Origin: Diadema setosum
Taxonomy: Eukaryota; Echinodermata; Echinoidea; Diadematoida; Diadematidae
Length of the DNA stretch: 64,000 nt
Direction of reading: 5' to 3'
Assembly (NCBI RefSeq): GCF_964275005.1
Contig: NC_092695.1
Span: 6,911,832-6,975,831 of the forward strand
Positions 44,802-58,550 of the stretch are shown piece after piece. Position 1 is the stretch's first letter; each line of letters opens with the position of its first letter. A program made the position numbers and the translations under genes. The notes under the pieces are model-generated. The model was not told where the DNA came from, ran no database searches, and saw only the letters and a list, made by a program, of their open reading frames with translations.

Positions 44802-47800
44802 AAAGCAACATGTTGTAACATTATGTTACCGTAAATTTTTTCAATTGTTTCACTCAAATGTGGTTTAATTGTTTTTGGTGCGTCGAAAGAAAAAAAAATA
44901 TTGCAGTCCTACGACTACAGAAGGAGGAGGGAGAACAAAGAAAGTGCATAACAGTTTGGACTTCCGTTTCTCGGCAGGTGGGCAAACTAAAAGTCAAATA
45001 TAAGACTGAAAAAAAAGCCTGTCCTTTCACATCCCGTTGCGGACGAACAGACAAACTACTCGCAACGTACGTATGGCACCTCACTTCAGGGCAGACAACA
45101 TATCATACAAGACTTCAAGCGATATGTTTTTAACCGGCATTCCTGAGCATGCTATGTATGGAATATGCATACAAACACCGGTAGTAGCAGGTCAAACACA
45201 CAAAACTCACCTTATGACTCTTGATCCGCAATATCCAATTCGCGTCGTCGGCTACACCCATGGGAGCAGGTATTGTCCCACACACAATTTCAAACCCTAA
45301 ACACACACTGTGTCTGTTCCATATCGAGTCCTGGTTACAAATGAATCGATTCCAAGATTGAGAGGAACTATCAAGGATGTGTACACGGTGTTAATACTCC
45401 CAGACTTAAAAACCGTACCTGAAAACTCACCACCAATCTCCAAAATGTGATGCATTTGACCGTGTTTTCTACCTTGGTGTCAACACCATAGCTCTCATAT
45501 GGGCAGAGTCAGACGGAAGAGACGAAGAGAGAGAAGGAGAGAACGTAGGAAAGTGAGGGAGAGGGGGAGAGAGAGTTGGGTGGGGTTAAGTCTGGTAACA
45601 GCTGGGCATGGAGCATATTAGGGTGTAAACCATCACCTTTTGGCTCCTACTGAGGTCAGAAATTCCTCTACCATGACTTATATCCATCAAAAGCGATTAT
45701 ACGGGGGTTGGAATGCCACTTCTTGCTGTAAGTTCATCGTGAGAGAGGAAGAGGCAGATAAAGAGAGAGGGAGGGGGAGAGAGAAGGAAATTGTTCGCGT
45801 GTTGCCATGGTGATTATTATCGTCAAGCCGTACTGTGGTTTACAAAATCTCCGCGCTGCGTGAAGATCGGGTCAAGATTATGCCGAAAACGAAGACGACA
45901 CAATGATCTTCGAAAATATTCTTTTAAGAAAGGTAACACAAGTTTTCCTCTTGTTCACAGTTTCCTAAATAAAAAGGGGGAGGGGAAAACGACAAAGGAA
46001 TATCTTAGGCGAAAAAACAACAACTGAAGTATGTATCTACATGTATGTACTACGTTCTGTTGAGGAGTAGTATATGCCACTTTCGCTATTGTATGTCATC
46101 ATGCTACTTGCTATAGAGAATAATATAGAACACCAACTCTTCGCATCAAAGAAGAACATATTGTCTTGCTTTTTATTATAAACCGATTAAGAGACAAGGC
46201 TGCCACGAAATAAGTAGTAGGGCCTCTGGTACACGGCCAATCATTAAAACAATGAAAACAAAAAGCAAACACTAACTGCTCTGAGTGAAAGCTTGGGCAA
46301 TCAAATTATCATAAGCTGGCTTTATATTCGCGTATCATTGTACGGGACCAGGTATCCGTGAAAGCGTACATTTTGAAAGCAGGCAGACCGTAAATATATA
46401 AGTCCAGGCGTCCCTCAAAATATTGGCAAATATAGCAGCTCACCTTTCGCCCACCGCTTGCCCGCAGTTTGTCAAATTGCACACACTAATTGAATAAACG
46501 CAATCAAAATGGCATTTGTACTGCGAGATTAAAGCTGACCATTGCCAGTCTATATACGTATGTAAGGTAATACGAAATAACATCCACGTCGTGAGCGGGT
46601 TAAAGCCACTGTATTTACCATTGGGATCCAGTGATAAAACAAATGTACGAGTTATCACATTTGATGCATAATGTATAGTTCAATTGTATCACAAAACGTT
46701 CTACCATATAGAAATTTCGTAATATGAGGATCGAGATATTACTAATTTTCTCAATAAACTATGACTGTTGACGGTTTATACTAGAAACTGTTTTAATAAA
46801 ACCATTGTTCACGTTTTGTGTCTTACACAATATTGATTATACTGATGAACACTTTAACGTTGGTTGTTTAAACCCTTACACTGCCTTAACTAACATTTTA
46901 GAATTATTTTCATTTTCATTTCTTCATTTCATTTCATTTCATTTCCGACAAAAGTATAAAAAAAAATGACATATGTATATACAAAAATGGAGTACAATTT
47001 TGAAGCACTAAAGCCGGGTTTTTTTTTTTTTTTTTTAATCTGCAGATGTTAATATTGGCTTCATGATAGAGAGGAGGATTTCTCTTTGAGCTGGTCTGTG
47101 TTGCTTCATTGTAAGCCCTATCAGTCTTGTTATTTTACTGAAGGGGAGGGGGAGTATAGCATCTGCACCACTCTTAATGGTGTCAAATTTCTGCAAAATC
47201 TTCTTTTTACTCTCGGCTTTTATTGGGGAATGAAAAATGATCACACTAAAATAACGAAGAAGACATAAACAACTTCTCCAAAACGAGTTTGACCTACGTC
47301 GGCGAGAGTGTTTTGAGTTTGCCAGGTCAAGATATGACGACAAAGTAGGGCATTATTTTCTCATATTTTTGTTTGTGAAATAATAGGATTCCTACAGGAT
47401 GTGCCCAGTAAGAACTAACAACTCAAGTTTCACATAGCCAAGAGGAGAACGGAGATGATCTCATCCATTTTGATTTTGATAGCTATGGATCTTGCTGGGT
47501 GAGAAAACATCACACCACTTGGACCGATGGGGAGTATAGATGGCGTGCAATGTGTTGAAAAAAAAGGGTAGATGATAGGACGAAATACATCGACCGTAAC
47601 GCCTCTTTGGTTTTATAAAACACTGTAACTTGCTTGCTGTTCACAACTGGGGAACTTACAAAATAAGAAGAAAAGGTGATTTAATGGTTTATCAGATGAA
47701 TCAGGTGCATTGATATGTCAGTGCATAAATCAACTGTTGTTAGGCATATATATAGATATAGTTGAAATAGAAATAAAGGTATAAAAAAAAAGCAGCACTC

Positions 47801-48060
47801 AAACCGAACAGGTCTTTTGACCCGGTATTTACACAATGTAAGGGGAAATGCTTTGTAGGATGAGGAGCAAGGTTTCCTTCAAACGTTGATTGATCAATTA
47901 TACAAGAAGTAAGATCGGAGTATAGGCACTATGGCTTTCCATTTCAATCTCTAAAGATCTTTATCTTTTCCAGCAACTTTGTGTAAAATATCATGTGACG
48001 AATACTTTTTTGGGAGCCGGGCACCTTTGAATGTTCTTTGCAGATAAATGGCGTTATATA
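44802..48060. other. Intergenic, no gene recognised
   Basis: Short frames at 44.86-45.3 and 45.8-46.0 kb have no recognisable domains. An (ATTTC)n run lies at ~46909-46948 and T/A runs lie near 47020. Confidence 0.4.
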
Positions 48061-48067
48061 AATTCTG

Positions 48068-48131
48068 CTCATCATCATCATCATCATCGCCATCATCATC
48101 CATCACCAACATCATAATCATCATCATCGCT

Positions 48132-48182
<51 letters not shown>
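48068..48182. repeat. (CAT)n repeat
   Basis: Nearly pure ATC/CAT triplets. Confidence 0.95.
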
Positions 48183-48183
<1 letters not shown>

Positions 48184-48392
48184 CTAAGTTTTAAAGTTGG
48201 ATAAAAAGAAAATTTTGATAACCTGAGAAGGGGCAAGGGCTATATACAGCCAGAAACATGAATACAGAGGGGGGATTATTACACCAAAATCACATTAGTA
48301 ATTGATAAATTCAACCTTCTCTCACGATTGCGTATGAGAGGTCAAAGATGTTTAACTTATCTTGTGCGACTGATATGAACCCTCTTTTTCAA

Positions 48393-48568
48393 CTAGTTTG
48401 AGCGTTCGAATAACAACATCCCGTCAGGTATATGGCTCTCCATAGCTTTGTCTAGTCGGACCCTGATGTCACGAAACCCGCGCTCTCCCGTCGAGTCTCG
48501 AGGCGGGAGGGTAGCCTGGTACACCAGGGCGTGGCCGAAACGTGCCCCTGTCCGAGGCAGCGGGCACG
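48393..48568 (-). CDS. Possible terminal coding exon, product unknown
   Basis: A GC-rich patch in AT-rich DNA. On the minus strand a pyrimidine tract ending CTCTCAG is followed by an open frame with ARFGHALVYQATLPPRDSTG and then RVRLDKAMESHIPDGMLLFE, closed by TAG. The composition is like the exons of the three clear genes. No partner exon was found, so it may belong to a gene extending towards higher coordinates. Confidence 0.35.
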
Positions 48569-48799
48569 CTGAGAGCAGGGAGGTGGGAAGACTGAGAGGT
48601 TGGGTCAAATAAACGACCCGTGGAAATCTGGAAAGGCGGGCAAGGAAAGCAAGACTGCCATGATGGGAGAACAGCACACGTTGGATTGACAGATGGAACA
48701 ATCCACATGGTGATGATCATCTGTGCCCAAGATTTTAGAGCATGGAGTAGATTTTTATTGCAGGGAACAAGAAAGAGAGATATCTATAATATATACTAT

Positions 48800-49999
48800 A
48801 GTGAGAGAGGGAGAGAGGGATGGGAGAAAAAGGAGGGAGAAGAGGAGAGGGAAAGAGAGAAGAGAAAACACACATGGAAAGCAAGATTGAGATAGACAGA
48901 ATTAGGATATCAGACGAACGGGAGAGAGAAATCTCGAATCTAAGCGAACATCAAGTTTTATCATTCTTGTCGACACCGCGTCACTACCCTCCTCACGTTT
49001 TGCAAAGTATGTTTAATGGACAAACGCTTTCACAAGACCGTTCAATATTTGAAAATATGATACTATTGTATTTCTTTTAACACCAGGACCCAAATAGACA
49101 AAATTATTATTTTTCTGAAGTAATCTTGTACATTTGTTTCATCCACTATTCCTGAAAGGTCTAAAAAGCTCATCAAGGCTGGAGGTCTTCTTCTGGGGGT
49201 ATAATCATCAGACACGGTGGTGTCGAGATATAGAATAAACAGTCTATTTATTATATTTCATGCTGTCCAGTATAAAGGATGAAGATTATCACTCAGGTTC
49301 ACGTGGTTCCGTGAAATATGATGATAATGATGATAATATATATCATAATATCATTCCTAGTGGACAAAACACAATTTTTTAATTTTGATAGACCTTCTAT
49401 GAGACATATCATTTCGTAACTGAGTTTGGGCACATTCACATTCTCATGTGGAAGTCCCAAAGTATATCTAATTGCGTTGGATAACACATAGACTTTTCAT
49501 TATCATTACTTATGATAACCCACGTCAAACATGTAAAATAGAAAGCACGTGAAAAAAAAAAATCAACGCATCGTTATCAATTAAGAAATCGATTGAATTT
49601 AGAGATCTGTTAGAAACAGGCTAAATAAAGGCTGAAATGAACTGCTTACTTTTGTAAATGAATTAACTTTTAATAAAAAAAAAAAAAAATCACCCGAAAA
49701 GGGGTTACCATGCAGTAAGTTTCCATCCACGCGCAAAATGTCTAGCTTTTCTTACGTTATCTTCCAGACAAACATCAAAGTCATGTATATACAACATGCA
49801 ATACATAACAAAACAGACAATGCATGATAACGCGTGAAACGCTCATTTTGTGGTCAAAACTTTATTGAAACGTTAAATCATATTAGCCACAATGCTTGAT
49901 TTTTGTTTTCGTTGATGAAATTGAAGACGTATTATATTGAATACAAAACACTGAATTTATATATAAAATTAATAAAACAGGTAGTTTATATTGTAAGGT
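48800..49999. other. Intergenic, no gene recognised
   Basis: Starts with a GA-rich tract (48800-48870). The rest is AT-rich with no clear exon. Confidence 0.4.
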
Positions 50000-50399
50000 T
50001 TAAAGGGATAGTATAGTACTAGTGGAGATGAGGATCGAGCTTTTAACTTTTTGCGAGATACAAAAAAAAAAAAAACAATTATGAAATAGTACAGCATATA
50101 TATTCTACGAGAAATTCAAAGTTTATTTGATGACAATCGGTTTTGGAATGACTAAGACATCCAAAAACAAAGTAAAACAAAGTGATCGTAATGAAAGGTG
50201 GGTCCCACATTTTATTAGGATAGTTTGTTTTTTCGATATTTCAGCAATTTCAAAATTAATTTTCATCATATAAACGTTGAATTCCTGTACAGGAATCACA
50301 TGCTATTTCATAATTTATGACATTTCTCAATATCTCACCAAAATGCTAGAAACCTGAAGTTAGGACAAAACCACAACTACATGTATACGATCCCTTTAA
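50000..50399. mobile_element. TTAA-flanked MITE, family B copy 2
   Basis: TTAA at 50000-50003 and 50396-50399 flanks AGGGATAGTATAGTA and its partner end. It aligns along its length with 37185-37574. Confidence 0.85.
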
Positions 50400-50726
50400 G
50401 GTATAAGGTTTTCCTAGAGAGACGAAATAAGATTTTGAGAACGCTATAATAACTGGCAAAATAAATATGGCTTCATCATGAAGCTTTTAGTAGAGTAGAC
50501 AAGGACAGTATACTGCGCATTTTTTATGTAAATATTTGTTCATAATATATATTGTTATTTCATTACTGCAAGATTTTTATAGAAAACTACAGAACTTCAA
50601 TCAAATTAAAACTGAATACACGTATTATACTTAAGCCTACTTTTTTACCTAAACGGCACACTGAAAAGATACAATAGAAGCATGTATTCCTGATGATTTT
50701 TTTTCAAACAACTCATGTATTAGCTG

Positions 50727-50819
50727 TTTAACCCTTTCTATGCCAGGGACTTTGGACAGTGTGTACAATGCTATGAGGTTTTCTCTGCCAATCGATACTC
50801 AAAACACACAAAGGGTTAA
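50727..50819. mobile_element. Short MITE remnant (TTAACCCTTT ends)
   Basis: TTTAACCCTTT and AAAGGGTTAA face each other about 90 bp apart. Nothing else supports the call. Confidence 0.35.
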
Positions 50820-51082
50820 TGGCATATAGACACGGAACAGCCATGGTTCTGCCTATTGTGGCATAAAGTTAAAAACATAACGCGATGACCTTCAGTATAC
50901 AGCATGACTTATATGAACTAAGTTGATTGTTTATACCATACATTGGTAAGCGGCGAAGGCGGTAATCTCGTTAATATTCACTGCAGCGTATCATTGATAG
51001 TCACCGTGGCCTTGATTTCAGTCGTTTGGTGTTCATTATCCCAGAGCGCTGGGGTTAATTCGCGATCTCCTTTGCTCCCTGG

Positions 51083-51171
51083 AGGTATTATTAATTCATT
51101 CGCAATGGGAAAGGTATACCGCATAATTTATGCGGTATACCATTCCCATTGCGAATGAATTAATAATACCT
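51083..51171. repeat. Near-perfect 42-bp inverted repeat, 5-base loop
   Basis: Arm 51083-51124 (starts AGGTATTATTAATTCATTCG) and arm 51130-51171 match at 41 of 42 positions around AATTT. The frames across it on the two strands are mirror images. Confidence 0.9.
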
Positions 51172-52249
51172 AAATGACCGAATATTAAATTGACAATGAA
51201 AATGAGGGAAAGGATGAGAGAGGATGAGAAGTGGGGAGAATGTAGCCTAAAGAGAATGGAGAGGCAAAATGAGTGATAAACCAAAGGTGGGATGGGGGGG
51301 GGGGGGAGAGATCCAGCAACATTTTGCTATGAAATAGTAAGTTCCTCCTCAAAAACAAAACAAAACACAAACATAAAAATGTACAAACAAAACAAAATAA
51401 AACAGAAATAGTAAAGAAATATATACTATGCATTCCTTTTCATATTCGTTATAAATCCAGAGAGCTAGATGATAATGACAAAATCAACAACAACAACAAT
51501 AACTCGTGTATTAAGATAAATCATATTGGGCTGTAAAGTTTATAGGGAAACCTTATTACACCACAGACAACTACTTAAATTTTATCATAGATGGTATGAA
51601 TTCAGTATTATGTATTGGGTGTCAATTACGTATTCAATATGTACAGCATTTCATCATCAACAACAAAAAACGGATGATTATAGGAGTATTCTAGCAATAA
51701 TCAACTCCCGGCTCATTCACTTAAATTTTGTGGATCAAAACTCTGCCAGTTTACAAGTTTACAATTTCTTGGTAGGAAATAATGATCCTGTTCTTTCTTC
51801 GACTTACTTCGTCGAACTGGATGAAAAGTTCCGTCACATCCACGCACCGCAATTCTGTACATAAACACACTAGTCCAGTCAATCTAGCGCTTTTTCGGGG
51901 GTAACCCACCACTAATTGCAACAGTAGGAATTTCACTGCAGTGCAAGTCGTTGAGGCCTCCTGAACACCATACTAAAAGTCCCAAAAAATCCAGTGGGGC
52001 AAAATAGTAAAATTTGCATAATATGCAAATTAGCACCTGTAATGAGAGAAAATTGACAGATCTTAGCTTCCCGTTATCCAATTGTAAAGATTTAAGTGTA
52101 TAAACTTATATTTTGTAGGTCTATGAACACGATGGATGCCTTTTCGAATTGGTCATACAAAAATAATTTACATAAAATGCAAATTAGCGGTAGCTGTAAG
52201 AGTACATTCATAACAACAGTACTCGTGCATAATGGGGACGCGGGGTTGA

Positions 52250-55200
52250 GGGGGTAACTTTGGGCGCCTCCCAAGGGGCCGCTTTACATGTGCACCCCTT
52301 TTTACTATATAAGTATTGTAAAGCAATGTATCCTGTATTGATTACATTGCATTTCTTGGAAACACAAGTACCCTTGCTATAAGGCACGATCGAATTTTGA
52401 GAGCATGTACGTTTGGAACGTTATATATTTGCGTTATATGATATTTATGTTTTCTATATTGCCAAGTGAATAAGGGGCATTTTGGGGGCACACGCCACAG
52501 GATCGCCCTTCAATAAGCACCTTCTTTATTGTGTAGATCTTGTAAAGCAAATCTTCTTCTATCATGTAAATTTAGACACCTCTCCAGAGATTACCTTTGA
52601 ATGTTCACCTTTTTGACAATGTAGTTATTGTAGAGCAATGTTTCCTCTATTAATTAGTTGCATTTTTTTGGAAACAAAAGTGCTTTTGCTATAAGGCACG
52701 ATGGAGTTTCGAAAACATGTACATTTGGAACATATATATATTCGCGTTATATGATACTATATGTTTTCTATATTGCTGTGAAGGGTGGATTATTTTTTGG
52801 CACATCCAACAGGGTTGCCGTTTAATGCGCACCCTCTTCACTGTACAGATCTTGTAAAGTTAAGTCTCTTCTATCATTTCCATTACTTGTCATCGATGAA
52901 AATTGTATTTGCTGTATTGCCGGGACTACTTTTACAATCATTCACGCTAGAACAACAGTATTCGCGTTGCTAATATCTGTGTTTTGCAACAAGGGGGAGT
53001 GAGCGTAGGTGTAAATTTGGACACTTCCCAATGGATTACTTTTGAATGTTCACCCTCTTGACAATATAGTTATTGTAGAGCAATGTCTTCTCTATTAATT
53101 AGTTGTATTTCTTGGAAACAAAAGTTCCTTCGCTATACGGCACGACGGAATTTTGAAAACATGTACGTTCGGAACATATATATATATTCGCGTTATTATG
53201 ATATTTTAAGTTTTCTATATTGCTGTGAGGGTGGAATATTTTTTGGCACATCCACAGGGTTGCCATCTAATATGCATTCTCTTCACTGTATAGATCCTGT
53301 AAAGTTAAGCCTCTTCTATCATTTCCATGACTTTTCATTGATGAAAAGTGTATTTGCCGTATTGCCGGGACTACTTTTAAAACCATCCATGCTTTATAGA
53401 ACAATGGTGTTTGCGTTGCTAATATCTGTATTTTTAAGGGGGCGTGAGCGTAGGTGTAACTTTGGACCATTCCCAAGGTATTGTCTTTTAATGTTCACCC
53501 TTTAGACAATTTGGATATTGTAGAGCGATGTCTCCTCTATTAACTACAATGTATTTTTGAGAACAAAAGTGCCCTTGCTGTACGGCACGATCGAAGTTTG
53601 AAAACATGTACGTTTGGAACATATAGTATATTCGTGTTAATGATATTCAATGTTGTCTATATTGCCATGAGGATGGTGTACTTTGGGGCACATCCCACAG
53701 GACTGACATTTAATGTGCATCCTCTAACTGCATAGATATTGTGAAGCAATGCTTCTTCTATCATTTCCACAACAGTCATCGATATAAAAGTGTGTAGCTG
53801 TAACAGTATTGCCGGAACTACTTCTAAAACTAAAGACTAAAGACATGAAAGAACGTTTGTATTTGCGTTCATAGTATCCGTGCGTTGTATACGCTACGGG
53901 GCTTGAGCGGAGGTGTAATTTTGGACACTTCCCAAGGGATTGCTCTTGAATGTTCACCCTTTTGACAATATAGTTAATGTAGAGCAATTTTTCTTCTTGT
54001 AATTATATTGCATTTCTTGAAAACAAAAGGGCAATTGCTGTACAACCATATAACGACTATGGTATTATGAAGGCATGGAAAATTGGAACATATTCGTGCT
54101 ATATGGTAGTGCATATTTCCTATAATGTATTGCCCTAGGGGTTGGATGATTTTAGACACATCCTACTCGGTTGCCTTTGAATGCGCATCCCTTTGACTGT
54201 ATGATTATTGTAAAGCAGTGTCTCTACCATTTAAAAATCATGAAAAGTAAAGTGTCTTATTTACCACCCGCCAAAACGACTTTCTACATGCATGTTCAAC
54301 TGAGTTTGCTTTGGCACATAATGCATGTTTTGTTAACCTGTTTTGGGACCACGACGGTCAGGGTAGGGGTGATCTGCGCACTTCCCAATGGCTTGCCTTT
54401 GAATGTCCACCTTTTTGACAAAATAAATATTGTAAAGCAACGTCTCCTATCACCTCAATTGCATTTTAACGAAAATAAAAGCGTATGTGCTATACAGGCG
54501 GAAGAACTTTTCAGAGGCATGTACCCATGGAACATTTTTCGCGGTTGTATATACTGCATGTTTTTCACTGCCTTTAGGATGCATAGGGTTACTTTGAGCA
54601 CCTCCCACAAGGTGGTCTCTGCAAGTGAACCCTTTGTACTGTATAGATATTGTAGATCAATGTTGTTATTTTATCTTTACCCCGGCAATTTGTATAGAAA
54701 TAAAAGTGTTTTGATATGGCAGGAATTAATTTCAATACAATAAATTATTCAATTCAATTTTTATTTCATATTTCGACAAGAACATAATATATTATAGACA
54801 TCACTTTTTTTTTGGAACAGAAAATGAGGTGCGTAAAACTATGTAAAATGAATGTACAATGATTGTATAGCACCTTACAATATTTATACACAGTTATAAA
54901 ACTCAAGTGATAGTCATAAAACTTTTTGAGACATGCACTTTTGGAACGACTGTAATTGCGTTGGTATTTGCGTTATAAGGGTCAGGTATAATAGAGGCAA
55001 TGAATGTGGGCACTTCCCATATAGTAGGCTCCCTTCGAATGATCACTACTTTAACTATGTCAGCGTAAGTCAAAATTGCAGAGCATTATATCTTCTGTTA
55101 ACCTCATTGAATTTCATTAAATAAAAGTTTCTTTGCTAGAGGACCAGAAGGACTATTTAAAGGCATGTACCCATAGAACATAATTATGTATTTGCGTAGG

Positions 55201-55720
55201 TACATGATTATTGCATGTCTTAGACTGCCTTTGGAAGGGGTAATTTTGGTTACCCTCCACGTGGTTGCCTTCGTATGTGAACTATTTTCAGCTTATAGAT
55301 ATTGTGAAACAATAATTCTTCTATAACTTTCACTGAATTTTAATGGAAATGAAACGAAAAGGACGTTATAAAAGTTTTTCGCTTCGGACAGCTGTATTCA
55401 GGTGCGTATGATTATGTTTTGTACCGGGCCGTGAGGGTATAGGGATAGGGTGCGAGTCGCTTTGACTGTACACCACATTTTATTTAAAAAGATACACATT
55501 GTAGAAAACTGTCTCCGCTGTCATTGCCAATTCTATTTCATGGAAATAAAAGAATCTTTGCTAGACGGCAGAACGACTTAAAAAAAAATCATGTACGCTT
55601 AGAACAACGGAAATCGCGTTGGTTGATGCATGTTCTGTCAATGGTCATGGGAATAATAATTATGATCGATAGGGGTAACTTTGGGCACTACCCACAGGGT
55701 TTTCTAAAGTTGACTGTGCC
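52250..55720. repeat. Diverged ~222-bp satellite, partly dimeric (~445 bp)
   Basis: The word TATTGTAAAGCAATG or variants recurs about every 220-230 bp (near 52313, 52545, 52850, 53070, 53295, 53520, 53735, 53970, 54205, 54425 and 54640, then less regularly). Units with TTATTGTAGAGCAATG alternate with units carrying ATCTTGTAAAGTTAAG for part of the array. An AT-rich insertion interrupts it near 54740-54900. Long frames inside are repeat products. Confidence 0.8.
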
Positions 55721-56039
55721 ATCTTCAATATCTCAAAACCCTCAAGGATGCAAGAGCTGAATCATCCAGATTCGAATAAACCACCCTCCAAATAGAGTTC
55801 ATTCATTACAAAATTGGACAAGATGTTGACACTTGTTTAATTTCGTACTTTGATTCTACGTAATTGATGGATAAGCTATCATTATCTGTCTGATGACAAA
55901 CTCTAATTTGCATAATATTATTCATGCTATTTCACTAATGCTGTAGAGTTTGTTTTTGGTAAAGAGAAACTGAAATATCATATTTGAACATGCACTCTAT
56001 ATGCTCATATTCGGCGCTTTGAAGCATTTGAATATTCCG

Positions 56040-56720
56040 TTAGCTCGGTACCCTTTCCATATCATGCAAATGAGGCCCAGATTATGTACATGGAAATGTT
56101 TGCATCGCACTAACTGACACTGCAAACGCAGGTTTCAACACTTTTGGTGTTCCAATCTGAAACCTAGTAGCATGGTTTTTCATGGACACTCTATTTTTAT
56201 CGTTATGGGAGCTAATTTGCATATTATGCAAATGAGGTCCAGATTGTGTACATGGAAATGTTTGAATCGCACTAACTGACATTGTAAACATAGGTTTCAA
56301 CACTTTCGGTGTTCCAGTCTGAAACCTAGAAGAATAGTTTTCCTGGAAACACTGCATTTTTATGATTATGGAGCTAATTTGCATATTATGCAAATGAGGC
56401 CCGGATTATGTACATGGAAATGTTTGTATCGCACTAACTGACATTGTAAACGACACTTTTCGGTGTTCCAGTCTGAAACCTAGAAGCCTAGTTTTCATGG
56501 AAATATTGTATTTTTATCGTTATGGGAGCTAATTTGCATATTATGCAAATGAGGTCCTGACTATGTGCATGGAAATGTTCGCATCGCACTAACTGACATT
56601 GCAAACATAGGTTTCAACACTTTCGGTGTTCCAATCTGAAACCTAGAAGCCTTGTTTTCATGGAAACCCTGTATTTGTATAATTATGGGAGCTAATTTGC
56701 ATATTATGCAAATTTAGCCA
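56040..56720. repeat. ~160-bp tandem repeat, four units
   Basis: GCTAATTTGCATATTATGCA recurs near 56211, 56372, 56528 and 56693, with a related word at ~56056. Units share CGCACTAACTGACATTG and TTCGGTGTTCCA(A/G)TCTGAAA. Each carries ATTTGCATATTATGCAAAT, a palindrome containing an octamer-like motif. Confidence 0.88.
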
Positions 56721-56976
56721 ATTTGCCCCACTGGATTTTTTGGGACTTTTAGTACGGTGTTAAGGAGCCCATAACAAGTTGCACTGCAGTGGAATTCCTA
56801 CTGTTGCAATTAGTGGTGGGTCAAACCCTATTTTGACTGGACTACACATATTTATATAACGACCATACATCGAGCTACCAGAATTCAGATATTCTTACAA
56901 ACGGAACCGACAAGCATCACTTAATAGTCTTGATTGTTGATACTGCGTGTGGATTATTAGTTAATCATCCGCTCGC

Positions 56977-56981
56977 TCCCT

Positions 56982-57021
<40 letters not shown>
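56977..57021. repeat. (CA)n microsatellite
   Basis: About 20 CA units, 130 bases beyond the 5-kb element. Confidence 0.9.
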
Positions 57022-57023
<2 letters not shown>

Positions 57024-58184
57024 GAGTTCTACAAAGCTGGTAATGAACCCTCGCGCATGGAATAATTACATTTAAGTCATATCGATTGCTTTCGCGTGAC
57101 GTCAAGTATAGGGATACCCCGTAGAGAATTCGTGTGACAAATAACTAATTGTGAATGTGTGTGCGTGTATGTGTGTGTATATACACGAGTCTGACTATGT
57201 ATGTTTTATGTATGTGTGTCTCATCTAGCTTCCGTCAATAGCATAAGCTTTGCTTTCCTCTATAATGCACAATCTCGATTTTTCAAAAACTGCTTGTATA
57301 ATCATGAAGCTAACACGGTATAATACTGCCAATGGAATTCATAAAAGTGAGCAAGTTACTTTTGAATATAACTGCTTTCCAACTTGCCACTGAGGAAAGA
57401 AATTATAACTTTTTGACTTTGAACTGGCGAGAATTGTTATTTCCAAAAGACAATAAATTCTTATAGTTTTTCACATCAATACAATGATCTAATTATCAGT
57501 GGTACAAGTAAAAAAATGTGTGTTTTTTTTTACTATACTTATATTGCTATTATCATGTCACTGTGGGTGACATTGTAAAGACGGTTTATTATTATTGAAC
57601 GCCTGAAAAGCAAGAGGTATTGTTACGTCATCATGTTTCGAATGAGATGATACGTTTGGTTCCTGCGAGGAGCGTGTTGTTCATTAATCAGTAGACAATG
57701 TACTTTGTTACGACTTTCACCTGTACTCTGCATGGACAACGAATGAATATTGCATTAGCACATAGTGTGAATAGAAGACCGCAACTTTAGCTATGAATTC
57801 GAGACAAAAACATATTGTATATTACTGCACCCCTTGGAATGGTTATCTATACCTATCATAGTACCATAAAAGAATAGGATCATCTGTTCTACTTCTACTT
57901 CTACTTCTACTTCTACTTCTACTTCTACTTCTACGGAGCTTCTCATCAAAGCCTGTTCAGCAACTGGATGAGGGTTTGTGGTGTGGTGTTTACAATGGAT
58001 GCAATTTGTGCTTTGTGCTCTTTCGAGTGTATACAGCTAGGTGCTCACTGTGCCTGTTGATAGGCTGTTCTGGCTGTTCAACTGGAAAAAAAAAAAGAAA
58101 AACGGGAATGGTAACCAACTGAATCAAAGTATGAACTTAAATTCTAGGTGTGTCATGCGTGTTCCTTATAATATGAATGCATTC
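57022..58184. other. Intergenic, no gene recognised
   Basis: Includes a (CTTCTA)n hexanucleotide run at 57889-57934. Confidence 0.45.
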
Positions 58185-58550
58185 TTAAAGGGGATGGCTA
58201 GTAACTGATCAGTGGGAATCAGTGGGAATGCTGGGGGACGATTGTTCCAATCCTTGTGGGATTCATTTAAGAGTACATTGTATATCTATTGTTGAGTGAA
58301 AATTATTTGCTTCAGAATCGTCTCATATTCAAGTAATGTGCAGTTTAATGTTTCCAGGTTGGCGTGCCTGGTCAGTGACGGGGAATTAAACTGCACATTA
58401 CTTGAATATGAAACCCGTTCTGAAGTCAATAATTTTCACACAACAATGGATATAATAATGTACTCTTAAATGAATCCCACAAGGTTTGGAGCAATCATCT
58501 CCCAGCATTCCCACTGATTCCCACTAATAAGTTACTAGCCATCCCCTTTA
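58185..58550. mobile_element. Foldback MITE with ~160-bp arms
   Basis: Begins TTAAAGGGGATGGCTAGTAA and ends TTACTAGCCATCCCCTTTA. The arms pair almost throughout around a ~34-bp loop (~58352-58386) that contains CCAGGTTGGCGTGCCTGG. One flank is TTAA and the other TTTA. Confidence 0.85.

Larger units (their letters stand above)
51871..56844. mobile_element. 5-kb TIR-bounded element filled with satellite
   Basis: The left arm (51871-~52050) and right arm (~56690-56844) are inverted copies. They begin TAGTCCAGTCAA and share CACCACTAATTGCAACAGTA and AGTCCCAAAAAATCCAGTGG. The trinucleotide CAC sits on both outer flanks. The inside has no transposase but two distinct tandem arrays (52250-55720 and 56040-56720). 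It is therefore a non-autonomous element of unusual size. Confidence 0.75.

Noticed and set aside
50943-51158. Possible Ig-like exon (GGNLVNIHC)
   Set aside because: Too short, no splice borders, and half of the frame is the 51.1-kb palindrome.
54171-54743. 190-residue open frame
   Set aside because: It lies wholly in the ~222-bp satellite of the 5-kb element and has no domain.
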